From NCBI GenBank assembly GCA_020073485.1, contig JAIQFB010000003.1, forward strand, positions 124,001 to 188,000: a stretch of 64,000 bases of DNA, read 5' to 3'. The position numbers and the translations under genes were made by a program. The notes beneath the pieces are model-generated. The model did no database searches, had not been told where the DNA came from, and saw only the letters and a list, made by a program, of their open reading frames with translations. This DNA comes from Terriglobia bacterium. GTDB lineage: Bacteria > Acidobacteriota > Terriglobia > Acidiferrales > UBA7541. Shown one piece after another: positions 36,306 through 45,435 of this stretch (positions within the stretch are counted from its first letter, which is position 1; each line of letters starts with the position of its first letter).

Positions 36306-37340
36306 TTACTGCGCCACCGGCGGTGTTTCCGCAGGAGATTGCGCCGGTGTCACCACCGGTGTCTCCGCTGGCGCCTTTGCCGGAGCCTTTGCAATCGGCT
36401 TGGCCGGCGCTTTCGCCGGAGGCTTTGCCGCTGTCTCCGCCGGCGCGCTAGCCGCTTTCACTGCCGGTTTGGCGGGCAAGGGTGCCACGCTGGCGTCGGA
36501 TTCTTTTTTCAGGTTCAGTTCGTCCCGTGTCATCAGAACGAGGACTTCCTCGAGCCGGTCCAGGTGCGCCGCGGGTTTCACGCGAATTTTCATGAACGGC
36601 GTTTTGCGATCCGGCGAAACATCCGCCACCGTGCCGACGGGAAGGTCCTTGGGAAAGATGCGATCCTGTCCGGAGGTCAGGACAGCCTCTCCCGGAGTAA
36701 CCTTTTCATCGTTGCTGATGTATTCCAGATCCAGCAGGGGTTCGCCGGTTCCCTTTACCGGGCCTTGCGTGCGCGTATCCGCCAGCAGGGCGCCCACGCC
36801 GCTGTCTTTATCGCCCAGCAGCAAGACTTGCGAAGTATCGGGGAAAACGGCAATCACTTTTCCGACCACGCCGTCGGGCGTGATCACGCCCATATCGCGG
36901 CGAATGCCGTCGCGCGAGCCGCGGCTGATGTACACCAATTGGCTGTTGGAATCCGGGCTTCCGCCAATCACGTGGGCGGCCATCATGGAAACTTCCGTGT
37001 GCGCGTTGCGGAAATTGAGCAGCGCAGCCAGGCGGTCAGCTTCCAGCGCGCGGCCCTCAAGTTCCGCGTTGCGCACTTTCAACCGGTCGAGTTCGGTGCG
37101 CAGGGCCTCGTTATCATCCCGGGCGTGGCGCAAGCCGACGTAGCCGCCCCAACTGTGCCCGACGCCGTTGATTGCCCAGGACGACAAGCGCTGTAGCGGA
37201 GAAACCATTTCCACGGCCCACACGCGGATCAGCCGCACCTGGCCTTCGCGCTTGATCTGCACGGCCAGCAGCAGCAACTGCAGGATCACCGTGCCCGCCA
37301 GCAGCGTCAGGGATTTGTGTCTTGCGGGAAGCGCCATCAT
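36306..37340 (-). CDS. mreC: Rod-shape-determining protein MreC
   Basis: 344 residues. N-terminal membrane anchor (about 10-28), coiled coil (about 60-100, LRTELDRLKVRNAELEGRALEADRLAALL) and the double beta-barrel core (VIGGSPDSNSQLVYISRGSRDGIRRDMGVITPDGVVGKV ... VLTSGQDRIFPKDLPVGTV). The last 60 residues are an Ala/Pro/Lys-rich tail with PAETP-type repeats, longer than the core needs and likely disordered in the periplasm. Scaffold of the elongasome. Confidence 0.94.
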   Translation of the reverse strand: MMALPARHKSLTLLAGTVILQLLLLAVQIKREGQVRLIRVWAVEMVSPLQRLSSWAINGVGHSWGGYVGLRHARDDNEALRTELDRLKVRNAELEGRALEADRLAALLNFRNAHTEVSMMAAHVIGGSPDSNSQLVYISRGSRDGIRRDMGVITPDGVVGKVIAVFPDTSQVLLLGDKDSGVGALLADTRTQGPVKGTGEPLLDLEYISNDEKVTPGEAVLTSGQDRIFPKDLPVGTVADVSPDRKTPFMKIRVKPAAHLDRLEEVLVLMTRDELNLKKESDASVAPLPAKPAVKAASAPAETAAKPPAKAPAKPIAKAPAKAPAETPVVTPAQSPAETPPVAQ

Positions 37341-37407
37341 GGGAGAAAACGACCAGCCTTCTTGAATTCTATTTGGAAGCGCGCGCCCATCTCAGTCATT
37401 CCCGGAA

Positions 37408-38619
<1,212 letters not shown>

Positions 38620-38646
38620 TTAGAAAATTTCGCGCCGGTGTTCCGG

Positions 38647-39933
38647 CTACGGAATCACAATCTCGACGCGCTTGATGGCCGTGCCGCCCCGGCGATTCTG
38701 CCCGGTGATGACCACGGTCTGGCTGCCGCGCGCCAGAGACGACGTAAAATATTTGAACGAGCCGTCGGGGCGTATGTCCGCCACCGGTTCTCCGTTCACG
38801 ATCAGCGCCGCGCCCGGCTCGGTGCGCCCGCTGATCTCTACCACGTTACCATGTAACTCGGGATTGGCAATTTCCAGCATCATCTCCTGGCCCTTGCCTT
38901 GTGTCGCGAGCGTAAACTTGAACGTATCGCTCGGCGCGCTCACGCGCTTCTCCGCGTCGGTCGCCAGCACGTCCCAGAAGTAGTCCCCGGGGTCCAGCCC
39001 GGTCAGATCCGCCGAGGTTCCCGTAAGCTTCCGGTCTTCCACGATACGCGAAAACATGGATGTCGTGCTCACGCGCAATTCGTAGCTGGCCGCATTCGAT
39101 ACCGGCTTCCATTCGAAATGCACTGGGGCGTGTTTTGGATCGGGCACGATCAAGGGCTGCAAGTTCATGGGCTGAGCCAGGTCCGGCGGCGCGAGTACGT
39201 CGGTCTTGACGACCGGACCTCCGCTCGGGGGGACGGTCACGCGTTCCCAGCGTCCGATTTCCACGTGCTGGCGGCCGTCGGTCGTGGCCAGTGAGGCGGA
39301 TCCGGCGGACACCGTAATCTCAGACTGGCTCGTCGCTGGATCGCTGCGCACGGCCGCGCGGCTGTTCTGCTTCACCGAAGCCACGGCATTGGAAAACGAA
39401 ACTTCGGCGTTGGATTTCGGGGAATCCCACGTGCCGGTGGCCAGGTCCACGGCGCCCGAAGTGATGTGCATTCCGACTCGCGTTTCGCTGTCCCGGCCGA
39501 CCGAATTTTCTTCCACGGTCACCAGCGTTTCGGCCTGCACCGTGTACGTGGTGCCGTCGGCAAACGTGATGCGCGCCGCGCCGTCGCCGCTGGTCTGGAT
39601 CAAGTCGCCCTTATCGAGCGCCATGCGGTAATCGGCCGTGACCCAATTCACCGAGTTCGCTTTCTTCACTTGCACGCGCCCGTCCAGGTTCACGAACTTC
39701 GCCTGTTTCGGCGTCAGGTCGGCGCCCGCGGTGGCGCCGCCGCCCAACTCCTGCGAAACCTTGGCCAGGGCCGCGCTGAATGGTTCCGGATAAATCATGT
39801 ATAGGATGGCCAGCATGATCGCGAAGACCAACAGTACATAGACCGCCACCGTACGGTAGGTAACAGTTTTCCAATAGACCTCGACGTGCGAGGTCTTTTG
39901 CCGAGGCAGATTCGGTGGTCGTTGGTTCAGCAT
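38647..39933 (-). CDS. Membrane-anchored FecR-domain protein with C-terminal Ig-like domains
   Basis: 428 residues from the ATG at 39933. One membrane segment (about 29-50, VAVYVLLVFAIMLAILYMIY) is followed by a FecR-like beta domain (about 80-230; ALDKGDLIQTSGDGAARITFADGTTYTV). About 250-345 resembles a fibronectin-like domain (PVHFEWKPVSNAASYELRVSTTSMF) and the last 90 residues a second beta-sandwich (EPGAALIVNGEPVADIRPDGSF). No sigma factor lies near, so it is unlikely to be a classical FecR anti-sigma factor; an envelope structural or sensing role is possible. Confidence 0.8.
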   Translation of the reverse strand: MLNQRPPNLPRQKTSHVEVYWKTVTYRTVAVYVLLVFAIMLAILYMIYPEPFSAALAKVSQELGGGATAGADLTPKQAKFVNLDGRVQVKKANSVNWVTADYRMALDKGDLIQTSGDGAARITFADGTTYTVQAETLVTVEENSVGRDSETRVGMHITSGAVDLATGTWDSPKSNAEVSFSNAVASVKQNSRAAVRSDPATSQSEITVSAGSASLATTDGRQHVEIGRWERVTVPPSGGPVVKTDVLAPPDLAQPMNLQPLIVPDPKHAPVHFEWKPVSNAASYELRVSTTSMFSRIVEDRKLTGTSADLTGLDPGDYFWDVLATDAEKRVSAPSDTFKFTLATQGKGQEMMLEIANPELHGNVVEISGRTEPGAALIVNGEPVADIRPDGSFKYFTSSLARGSQTVVITGQNRRGGTAIKRVEIVIP

Positions 39934-40202
39934 CAATCAATATTAACTGCTGGAAATTCAGTCAATCACAAAACTAGCATAGCGGTCTGTGCCCCGCAAA
40001 CGTGCCAGGTGCGGTCAGTTTCCCGCAGTGCAATACGGGGGTGGCTTGCCGGAGGCTGTCGCCTTGGCTTATCTTCCGGGTGTGCGGGATCGGGGCTTGC
40101 GCTTTTGGAGTAGAGGTGGAAACAGGGAGATCGGCAGGCGGCACAACTCCGTGATCGGTTCGATTCTTCGGGTGGTCCGGTGGGCCCTCAGGCCCCCCGG
40201 CT

Positions 40203-41114
40203 TCACATCACCCCCGCCTGCCGCATCACAGCTTCCGACTTCCCCCGGATTTCGCGGGCCACCTCGTAAGGATCGCCCTGCTGGAATTTCGGCAGAAAAA
40301 GTTCCACCGAGAGCGGCCCGGCGTATCCTTTTTCGGCAAGCTTTCCTAATATCCTGGTTAGCGGGCTGATGCCGTCGCCGGGAATGAACCGGGTGGAAGT
40401 ATCGAGCAGCTCTCTCGGCATGTCCGGCACATCCTGGAAATGGACGTGGGCGATTTCCCCGGCGCGGATCATGTCCAGATCCTCGAATTTGTTCAGGCCG
40501 GACCAGAAATGGTAGCAGTCCAGCATGGGTTCGATGTTGGGATGCGCGGCGGCGCGCGTCATTTTCAACAGCGTGGGCAGCGTGGAAATGAAAGTCGATG
40601 AGCGCAGGAATTCGATGCGCAGCGACATATTGAACTGCTTGGCGACGTCTCCCGCCTCGTAGATGTTGTCAACGCCGGCCTTGTAGTCGTCTTCGGTGAT
40701 TTTCTGGGTGCAGGTGGTGGGCGAGTACACGCGATTGAGGCCCATGTTCGCGTACATTTCGCAGCGTTTCTTGAGATTTTCTAGGGCCATGGCGCGATCG
40801 GGATTCGGCTCCCAGAGCCCGGTCACGCCGGTCGCGGCCTGCACCAGCGTCAGGCCCAGGTCGCTGATCACGCGGCGCGCGGCGGCCAGGTCGTCGGTTT
40901 TCAGAAACTCATCGAGCAGGACATTTGTAATCTCGACGTTCTTGATCCCCGCGCGCGCCCAGCCTTCCAGCGATTTCCGGTAGCCCGCCCCGGCGGACGT
41001 GTTCTGGTGAATGGCCAGCGTCATCTTCTTTTCGGGCGCAGCGGCGGACACGGCAGTGGCGGCGGCCAGCGCAACCGGAGTCAGAAGCATTTCTCTCCTG
41101 GAGAGTGTGGTCAT
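40203..41114 (-). CDS. Secreted sugar-phosphate isomerase/epimerase-like TIM barrel
   Basis: 303 residues from the ATG at 41114 (AAAGGA about 8 bases upstream); a TTG one codon earlier is possible. A twin-arginine-like signal (LSRREMLLTPVALAAATAVSAAA) precedes an AP-endonuclease-2-type TIM barrel: ALENLKKRCEMYANMGLNRVY, SLRIEFLRSS (metal-binding Glu), PMLDCYHFWSG (Asp/His), VHFQDVPD and LSVELFLP (final Glu). The metal ligands appear complete. Likely isomerises or epimerises a sugar or small hydroxy acid in the periplasm. First of three consecutive Tat-exported genes. Confidence 0.83.
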   Translation of the reverse strand: MTTLSRREMLLTPVALAAATAVSAAAPEKKMTLAIHQNTSAGAGYRKSLEGWARAGIKNVEITNVLLDEFLKTDDLAAARRVISDLGLTLVQAATGVTGLWEPNPDRAMALENLKKRCEMYANMGLNRVYSPTTCTQKITEDDYKAGVDNIYEAGDVAKQFNMSLRIEFLRSSTFISTLPTLLKMTRAAAHPNIEPMLDCYHFWSGLNKFEDLDMIRAGEIAHVHFQDVPDMPRELLDTSTRFIPGDGISPLTRILGKLAEKGYAGPLSVELFLPKFQQGDPYEVAREIRGKSEAVMRQAGVM

Positions 41115-41182
41115 CAATTCGATCCTTTCCTGCCTATGATCTCTAACTTTGGATTCTAAGATTGATCGCGGTGACGCGGTTT

Positions 41183-41259
41183 GGTGGCACGGGCTTCAGC
41201 CTTTGCGGTTCTGATTTTCAGTAGCCGGGGACAGCGCACAGGCTGAAGGCTGTGCCACC
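41183..41259. repeat. Inverted repeat of the GGCTTCAGCC family
   Basis: Arms 41183-41201 (GGTGGCACGGGCTTCAGCC) and 41241-41259 pair with two mismatches across 19 bases, loop 39 bases. Same core as the perfect repeat at 26619-26689. It sits between two minus-strand genes for Tat-exported proteins. Confidence 0.85.
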
Positions 41260-41269
41260 AAGTTCCAGG

Positions 41270-42160
41270 CTACGCTTTTGGAACCGGAGGCCAAATTCGC
41301 AGCGCGCTGTTGGGCCCGTTGGGCGCGTGGATCAGGTTGGGCACCACGGAATGCGCCCCGAAGCCCAGGGGCGAATTCGCAACCGCCGGGGCGTAGTCCC
41401 GGTCAAAACCTTCCTTCGATGCGAACTCATACACGATACCGTGCTTGGCCCATCCTGCCACCGAATTCAGTTTCCGCACGCGGACGCAAGACGGCGTCGC
41501 GCACATTTTCGGCAGCCGCTGCAGCACGTACCCGGCATGCATTTCTTCCTCGAATTCCAACTCGCAGTCGAAGCTCCCCACCTGGATGCACGGCGCACCC
41601 AGCATCCCTTCTTTATAGGCTGCTGACGCTTGGCCCTCGCGCCGGCCCGTTTCGGTGAACAGGTTCACGCGCTCGCCCATCCGCATCGCCAGCATTTTCT
41701 TGCCTTGCTCGGGCAGCGCCGCGTGAAGAACGCTGGGGACCGGATCGCCGAACACGTTGGCATCGGTCGCGGCAATCAGCAGCATGTAATGAAAACCCTT
41801 GCCCACCCTGGGATCGTCCACATGATGATACCGCGTGGCGTTCGCCGCGCCGCCTTCCAGATCCATCGACGCGTAATGCGCCGCCCACAAATATCCGGGG
41901 CGCTTCAAGATGGCCGGGAGATAGGTAGCGTGCAGCCAGGAAAAGTAATCTTCCCGCCCGTTCGCCGGCAGGTCGTACCACGTAATCCACAATCCCCGGT
42001 CGGGCGGCGCGGCCGGCAGATGATCCTTCCGCATCGTCGATTTTAATTGCGCGCTCTTGCCGAACGAATCTTTCGCGGCGATCAGGCCCGCCGCCGCTCC
42101 GCCCGCGGCCTTCAAAAAATTGCGGCGAGCCTGGCGCGAATCAATGTCGTGCTTTTTCAT
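41270..42160 (-). CDS. Tat-exported protein of unknown function, possibly ferredoxin-like barrel
   Basis: 296 residues. The N-terminus has a twin-arginine-like signal (RQARRNFLKAAGGAAAGLIAA). After it, LWITWYDLPANGREDYFSWLHATYLPAILKRPGYLWAAHYAS looks like the opening strand-helix of dimeric alpha/beta-barrel (EthD-like) proteins, and the pattern may repeat in the second half (GSFDCELEFEEEMHAGYVLQRLP). No catalytic motif is recognised. It lies between the TIM-barrel isomerase and the amidohydrolase, both also Tat-exported, so it may belong to one degradation pathway. Confidence 0.75.
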   Translation of the reverse strand: MKKHDIDSRQARRNFLKAAGGAAAGLIAAKDSFGKSAQLKSTMRKDHLPAAPPDRGLWITWYDLPANGREDYFSWLHATYLPAILKRPGYLWAAHYASMDLEGGAANATRYHHVDDPRVGKGFHYMLLIAATDANVFGDPVPSVLHAALPEQGKKMLAMRMGERVNLFTETGRREGQASAAYKEGMLGAPCIQVGSFDCELEFEEEMHAGYVLQRLPKMCATPSCVRVRKLNSVAGWAKHGIVYEFASKEGFDRDYAPAVANSPLGFGAHSVVPNLIHAPNGPNSALRIWPPVPKA

Positions 42161-42243
42161 GCCGTCTCCTTCACTGCGCCAACTTCAAAAAACTGAACGC
42201 GTTTCATCCCCCCACCGCCCAAGTTTCAAGAAAACGAACACGC

Positions 42244-42293
42244 GTCATTCCGAGGCATGTTTTTCGCCGAGGAATCCCTCTTTTTTTCATGAC
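42244..42293. repeat. Dispersed repeat, GTCATTCCGAGG / GAGGAATCCCTC family
   Basis: GTCATTCCGAGG is followed by TTCGCCGAGGAATCCCTC and a run of T. The same blocks occur in a longer inverted copy at 60109-60200. It is located just upstream of the unknown Tat-exported gene and downstream of the amidohydrolase stop; the T-run could end rightward transcripts only. Confidence 0.8.
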
Positions 42294-42297
42294 TACT

Positions 42298-43443
42298 TCA
42301 AACGCTCATCTTCAGAAGCTTCGCCGCGGTCCCGCCGAAAATTCCGATGCGCTGCGCGTCGTTCAGCCCGGGAACGGCGAGAATCCGGTCCACGGGAGTG
42401 CGATTCCAAAGCGTGGGATAGTCGGTGCCCACGACCACCTGGCTCGCGCCCACGACGGCGATCAGGTGCCGCATGTCCTCCGGCGTGAACAGCACGGAAT
42501 CGTAGTACAGCTGTTTCAGATATTCTGTCGGAAGTTTTTTCAGTGGCTTGCAAAGATTGGGAAAGGCGATCTGGCACTGATCGCTGCGGCTTGCGTACGA
42601 GGGCAGGTAGCCGCCGCCGTGCGCCGCGCAGATTTTCAACCGCGGAAAAAGATCGAGCGTTCCATCTTCGATCAAATGCGTGAGCGCGAGCGTGGTTTCC
42701 AGCGGATGCCCGACCACGTTGTCCAGAAATCCGTTTCCTTTCAATCTTTTTTCATCGATCGGAGCGCCCGCCGATTGCGGATGAATGAAGATGAGCGTCT
42801 GCAACTCCTCGGCCTTGGCCCAAAAGGGGTGAAACTTCGGGTCAGAAAGATCGTCCCCATTCACGCTGCCGCCGATGGCGAAGCCGCGCATCCCCAGATT
42901 CTTCACGCCCTCTTCCATCTGCTCCGCGGCCAACGAAGGGTGCTGCAGGGCCACCGAGCCCAGGCCGGCGAAACGCTTCGGGTACGCGGCGGACAACTCG
43001 GCAATTTTTTCGTTCTGAATCCGGACAATTTTGCTGGCCAGATCCTCATCCGCCCAATACCAGAACGGATTTACCGAAACGGCCTGCACATCGATTCCCA
43101 TTTCGTCCAGATCCGCGAGGCGTTTTTCCGCGTCGTTGTGAATGTTGGCCGGGCCCTCGGGGTTGGCGAGCGCCACGTCGCCCGGGCGGCCTTCGCGCGC
43201 GATGCGGTCCTTCACCAGGTCCCAGGCCTCGGGCACGCGAACGTGCGCGTGAATGTCGATAACCGGCACGCGCTGGCCATTCATGACAACTTCGCGGCGC
43301 TTGCGATTGACGGCAGGCGGCGAGGCGGATTGCGGCAAGCTTCGTGCAAATCCCAGCGAGGAACCGGCGCAGCAGCAATTCGCGAAAACAATTCCCGCGG
43401 CCGTGCTGGATGCTTTTTTCAGGAATTCCCTGCGCGTCGGCAT
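42298..43443 (-). CDS. Tat-exported amidohydrolase (ACMSD-like)
   Basis: 381 residues. Signal TRREFLKKASSTAAGIVFANCCC is twin-arginine type; three consecutive Cys at its end are unusual and could allow lipidation. The amidohydrolase-2 barrel shows metal ligands DIHAH (63-67), FIHPQ, AAHGGGYLP and the final Asp of GTDYP. The family includes decarboxylases of aminocarboxymuconate and related aromatic acids, and other hydrolases. An exported member is uncommon but recurrent. With the two Tat genes downstream it may form a periplasmic or cell-surface degradation set; substrate unknown. Confidence 0.87.
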   Translation of the reverse strand: MPTRREFLKKASSTAAGIVFANCCCAGSSLGFARSLPQSASPPAVNRKRREVVMNGQRVPVIDIHAHVRVPEAWDLVKDRIAREGRPGDVALANPEGPANIHNDAEKRLADLDEMGIDVQAVSVNPFWYWADEDLASKIVRIQNEKIAELSAAYPKRFAGLGSVALQHPSLAAEQMEEGVKNLGMRGFAIGGSVNGDDLSDPKFHPFWAKAEELQTLIFIHPQSAGAPIDEKRLKGNGFLDNVVGHPLETTLALTHLIEDGTLDLFPRLKICAAHGGGYLPSYASRSDQCQIAFPNLCKPLKKLPTEYLKQLYYDSVLFTPEDMRHLIAVVGASQVVVGTDYPTLWNRTPVDRILAVPGLNDAQRIGIFGGTAAKLLKMSV

Positions 43444-43592
43444 GACTGATTTTTATTGCTTACGGATTTCGATTTCCGTTCTGACGACTCGGATGGGCCC
43501 ACTTATACACCCAAGGCCGCGCCGATGGAACGAAGTTGTTCTTGAGGCGAGGCACACTAGACTTGACTTTGATGGACGGGCCAACCGATCGG

Positions 43593-44390
43593 CTACGGGT
43601 GATCCTGGTCGGTGAATGTGAGGGAAACCTTCTGCTCCTGTTTCGGCTGGACGACCACGGTCTGTTTCTTTGTGCCGAACGTTTCGTGCCAGGCCGTGAG
43701 CATGTAGGTTCCCGGCGGCACGTTGCGCAGCGCGAACTGGCCGTCTTTTCCCGTGACTTGAAAATAGGGATGGTCCACCACGGCCAGGTAGAAGCGCATC
43801 CACGGGTGCATGTTGCATTTGACGATCATGGGAATTTCTTGCGTGGCGAATCGCCGCATGATCGGCGGCCCGGCCGAAATTTGCGTTTCGTTCCAGCCCT
43901 GCCGCAGCTGCGACATGGCATTGATATTGTGCGTGACCGCGTCCTTGTTGGTCACTTCGAGCGCGTCGCCCGTCATCGTGGCCACTACGTGTGGAGTGTA
44001 GATGCACCCCTGCTGATTGACCTCCACAGGCGCGCTGGCCGGCGGAAACGAATACGCGCTGAAATCTCCCTGCAGGTAGACCACCACGTTTTGCAGCGTG
44101 CCGTTGTCGCCCGGCACAAAGCCTTCGGTCATTACCGGCGCGGAATGCGTCTTGGCGCAATTGGGCACGTCGATCATGTTGATGGTCTTGTTTTGCGGCG
44201 GCGTGCCGGTGAACAGGATTGTTCCGGTCACCGAACCCGACGTGGCGGCGTCCACCGGCTTTCCACCTGTGTGCGCGGCCGGTGGGGTTTCGCTCGGATT
44301 CGTGGCCGTCTGCTTGCCCCCGCAACCCGCGAGCCAGACGGCCAGAATGGCCACCGCCGCAGTTCCCCAAAACGATGTGTGGTTCTTCAC
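43593..44390 (-). CDS. Lipoprotein with cupredoxin-like copper site and carboxypeptidase-regulatory-like domain
   Basis: 265 residues from the GTG at 44390, chosen because GGGAG lies 6 bases upstream and because it starts a lipoprotein signal (FWGTAAVAILAVWLAGC, Cys23); a longer in-frame start is not supported. VTHNINAMS and KCNMHPWMR give His, Cys, His and Met in the order of an amicyanin-like type 1 copper site (C-x2-H-x2-M). The last 60 residues (GKDGQFALRNVPPGTYMLTAWHETFG) are a carboxypeptidase-regulatory-like beta-sandwich. Likely a membrane-tethered electron carrier, or a copper-binding protein. Confidence 0.8.
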   Translation of the reverse strand: MKNHTSFWGTAAVAILAVWLAGCGGKQTATNPSETPPAAHTGGKPVDAATSGSVTGTILFTGTPPQNKTINMIDVPNCAKTHSAPVMTEGFVPGDNGTLQNVVVYLQGDFSAYSFPPASAPVEVNQQGCIYTPHVVATMTGDALEVTNKDAVTHNINAMSQLRQGWNETQISAGPPIMRRFATQEIPMIVKCNMHPWMRFYLAVVDHPYFQVTGKDGQFALRNVPPGTYMLTAWHETFGTKKQTVVVQPKQEQKVSLTFTDQDHP

Positions 44391-44477
44391 GTAATCTCCC
44401 GGATGGATCCCTGCGCCTTTCCCGGACAAGTGTTTTCCTTGTTGGATTGCGCTGGCGAAGAAAGGTGGCCCCACCTC

Positions 44478-44540
44478 GAATTTTAAATTTTAAATTTCAA
44501 ATTCCAGTTTTCAAATCTCAAATGTGACATTTCAAATCTC
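44478..44540. repeat. AT-rich low-complexity tract
   Basis: A 60-base run of near-repeats of TTTAAATTT, TTTCAAAT and TTTCAAATCTC, in a GC-rich genome, in the spacer upstream of the cupredoxin lipoprotein gene. It may act as an UP-element or curved DNA for that gene or be slippage debris. Confidence 0.6.
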
Positions 44541-44552
44541 CAACCTCAAACC

Positions 44553-45104
44553 TCAAGCTTCCAGCCTCAATACGTACGTGCGCACTCGTTTTGTGTCGTC
44601 CTCCACCGACCATACCTGCAATCCCTTTTTTCGCAGAATATCGATCCCGGGAGCGGGCAGGAACGTGGTGATCAGCTCCAGCATTTCTCCGGGTTTCAGG
44701 GTGGCCGCCCGCTGCAGCAGCGTAACCACCGGCATCTTGTTCGGGTCGGACATTTGCTCGTCGATCGAGGCCACAATCCTGGAAGGGTCAAACCATTCCG
44801 GCCGGGGCGAAAAATAGGAAACCGCGTCGGCGCTCGCCGCCTCGCCTGGCAAGTTCTCTTGTCCAACCGACGCGCGCAGCCGGTTGACCAGATCGCGAAC
44901 GTCCATGCGCGCCGCAGCGGCCGCCTGCCGCAGAGAAGCGACTCGGGCCACGCTCTTGCGCAGAATCGGATTCTTCAATTTTCGGAACGGAGGAGCCAGG
45001 CCGATCAGCACATCCTCCAGCTCCGGAAAATGGTCGAGCAGAACCGCAACCTTGGTCGACGGCAGGATCGGGAATGCGCGCTCGCTCATTTCTTTCTCAG
45101 GCAT
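44553..45104 (-). CDS. DUF1858-type protein with a second alpha/beta (DUF2249/TusA-like) domain
   Basis: 183 residues from the ATG at 45104, with GAGGG 5 bases upstream. Residues 10-75 (ILPSTKVAVLLDHFPELEDVLIGLAPPF ... MDVRDLVNRLR) match the DUF1858 helical fold found in anaerobic, nitric-oxide-linked proteins. Residues about 120-183 (LQRAATLKPGEMLELITTFLPAPGIDILRKKGLQVWSVEDDTKRVRTYVLRL) have the strand-helix pattern of DUF2249/TusA-like domains. The DUF1858 Cys motif is absent. A perfect 14-bp palindrome of CRP/FNR type lies 57 bases upstream, which suggests control by oxygen, NO or cAMP. Confidence 0.75.
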   Translation of the reverse strand: MPEKEMSERAFPILPSTKVAVLLDHFPELEDVLIGLAPPFRKLKNPILRKSVARVASLRQAAAAARMDVRDLVNRLRASVGQENLPGEAASADAVSYFSPRPEWFDPSRIVASIDEQMSDPNKMPVVTLLQRAATLKPGEMLELITTFLPAPGIDILRKKGLQVWSVEDDTKRVRTYVLRLEA

Positions 45105-45160
45105 CGCGGCCCTCAATATTCGCAACGAATGATTTATAGGCCCCGATTGCCTTTGTAGAT

Positions 45161-45174
45161 GTGATCCGGATCAC
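45161..45174. promoter_or_regulatory. CRP/FNR-family operator (perfect palindrome)
   Basis: GTGATCCGGATCAC is a perfect 14-bp palindrome; with flanking bases it reads TGTGA-N6-TCACG, the CRP/FNR-family consensus. Its centre is about 63 bases upstream of the DUF1858-type gene start and about 270 bases from the divergent nitrilase gene, so it is best placed to control the former. Confidence 0.6.
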
Positions 45175-45238
45175 GCCCGCCGGGTTGCGATCCGCGCGGC
45201 GCTAGCCTTGGACGTTCCGAACGGTGGTTTGAATTTTC

Positions 45239-45283
45239 GGGTGCCGCACTCTTCACGCTCTTCGTGAAGGGTGCGGGGTTTTC
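45239..45283. repeat. Dispersed hairpin repeat, second copy
   Basis: GGTGCCGCACTCTTCACGC and TTCGTGAAGGGTGCGGGG form a hairpin followed by TTTTCTTCC. It matches the repeat at 27834-27871, with compensating changes in the stem. A second hairpin-like piece (CCGACCCTTGC...AAAGGGTCGAGC) follows at 45329-45355. Confidence 0.75.
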
Positions 45284-45435
45284 TTCCACGCAAGATAGAA
45301 GTGACGGAGCATCTAAACCCCGACCCTTGCAAACCAAAGGGTCGAGCACCCGGAAAACCCAAACCACTCACTCAGCGCAGCCGCACCGCGGTGGTATCAT
45401 TTGCCGGTGAGCGCGGATCAGTAGAATGCACGCGG

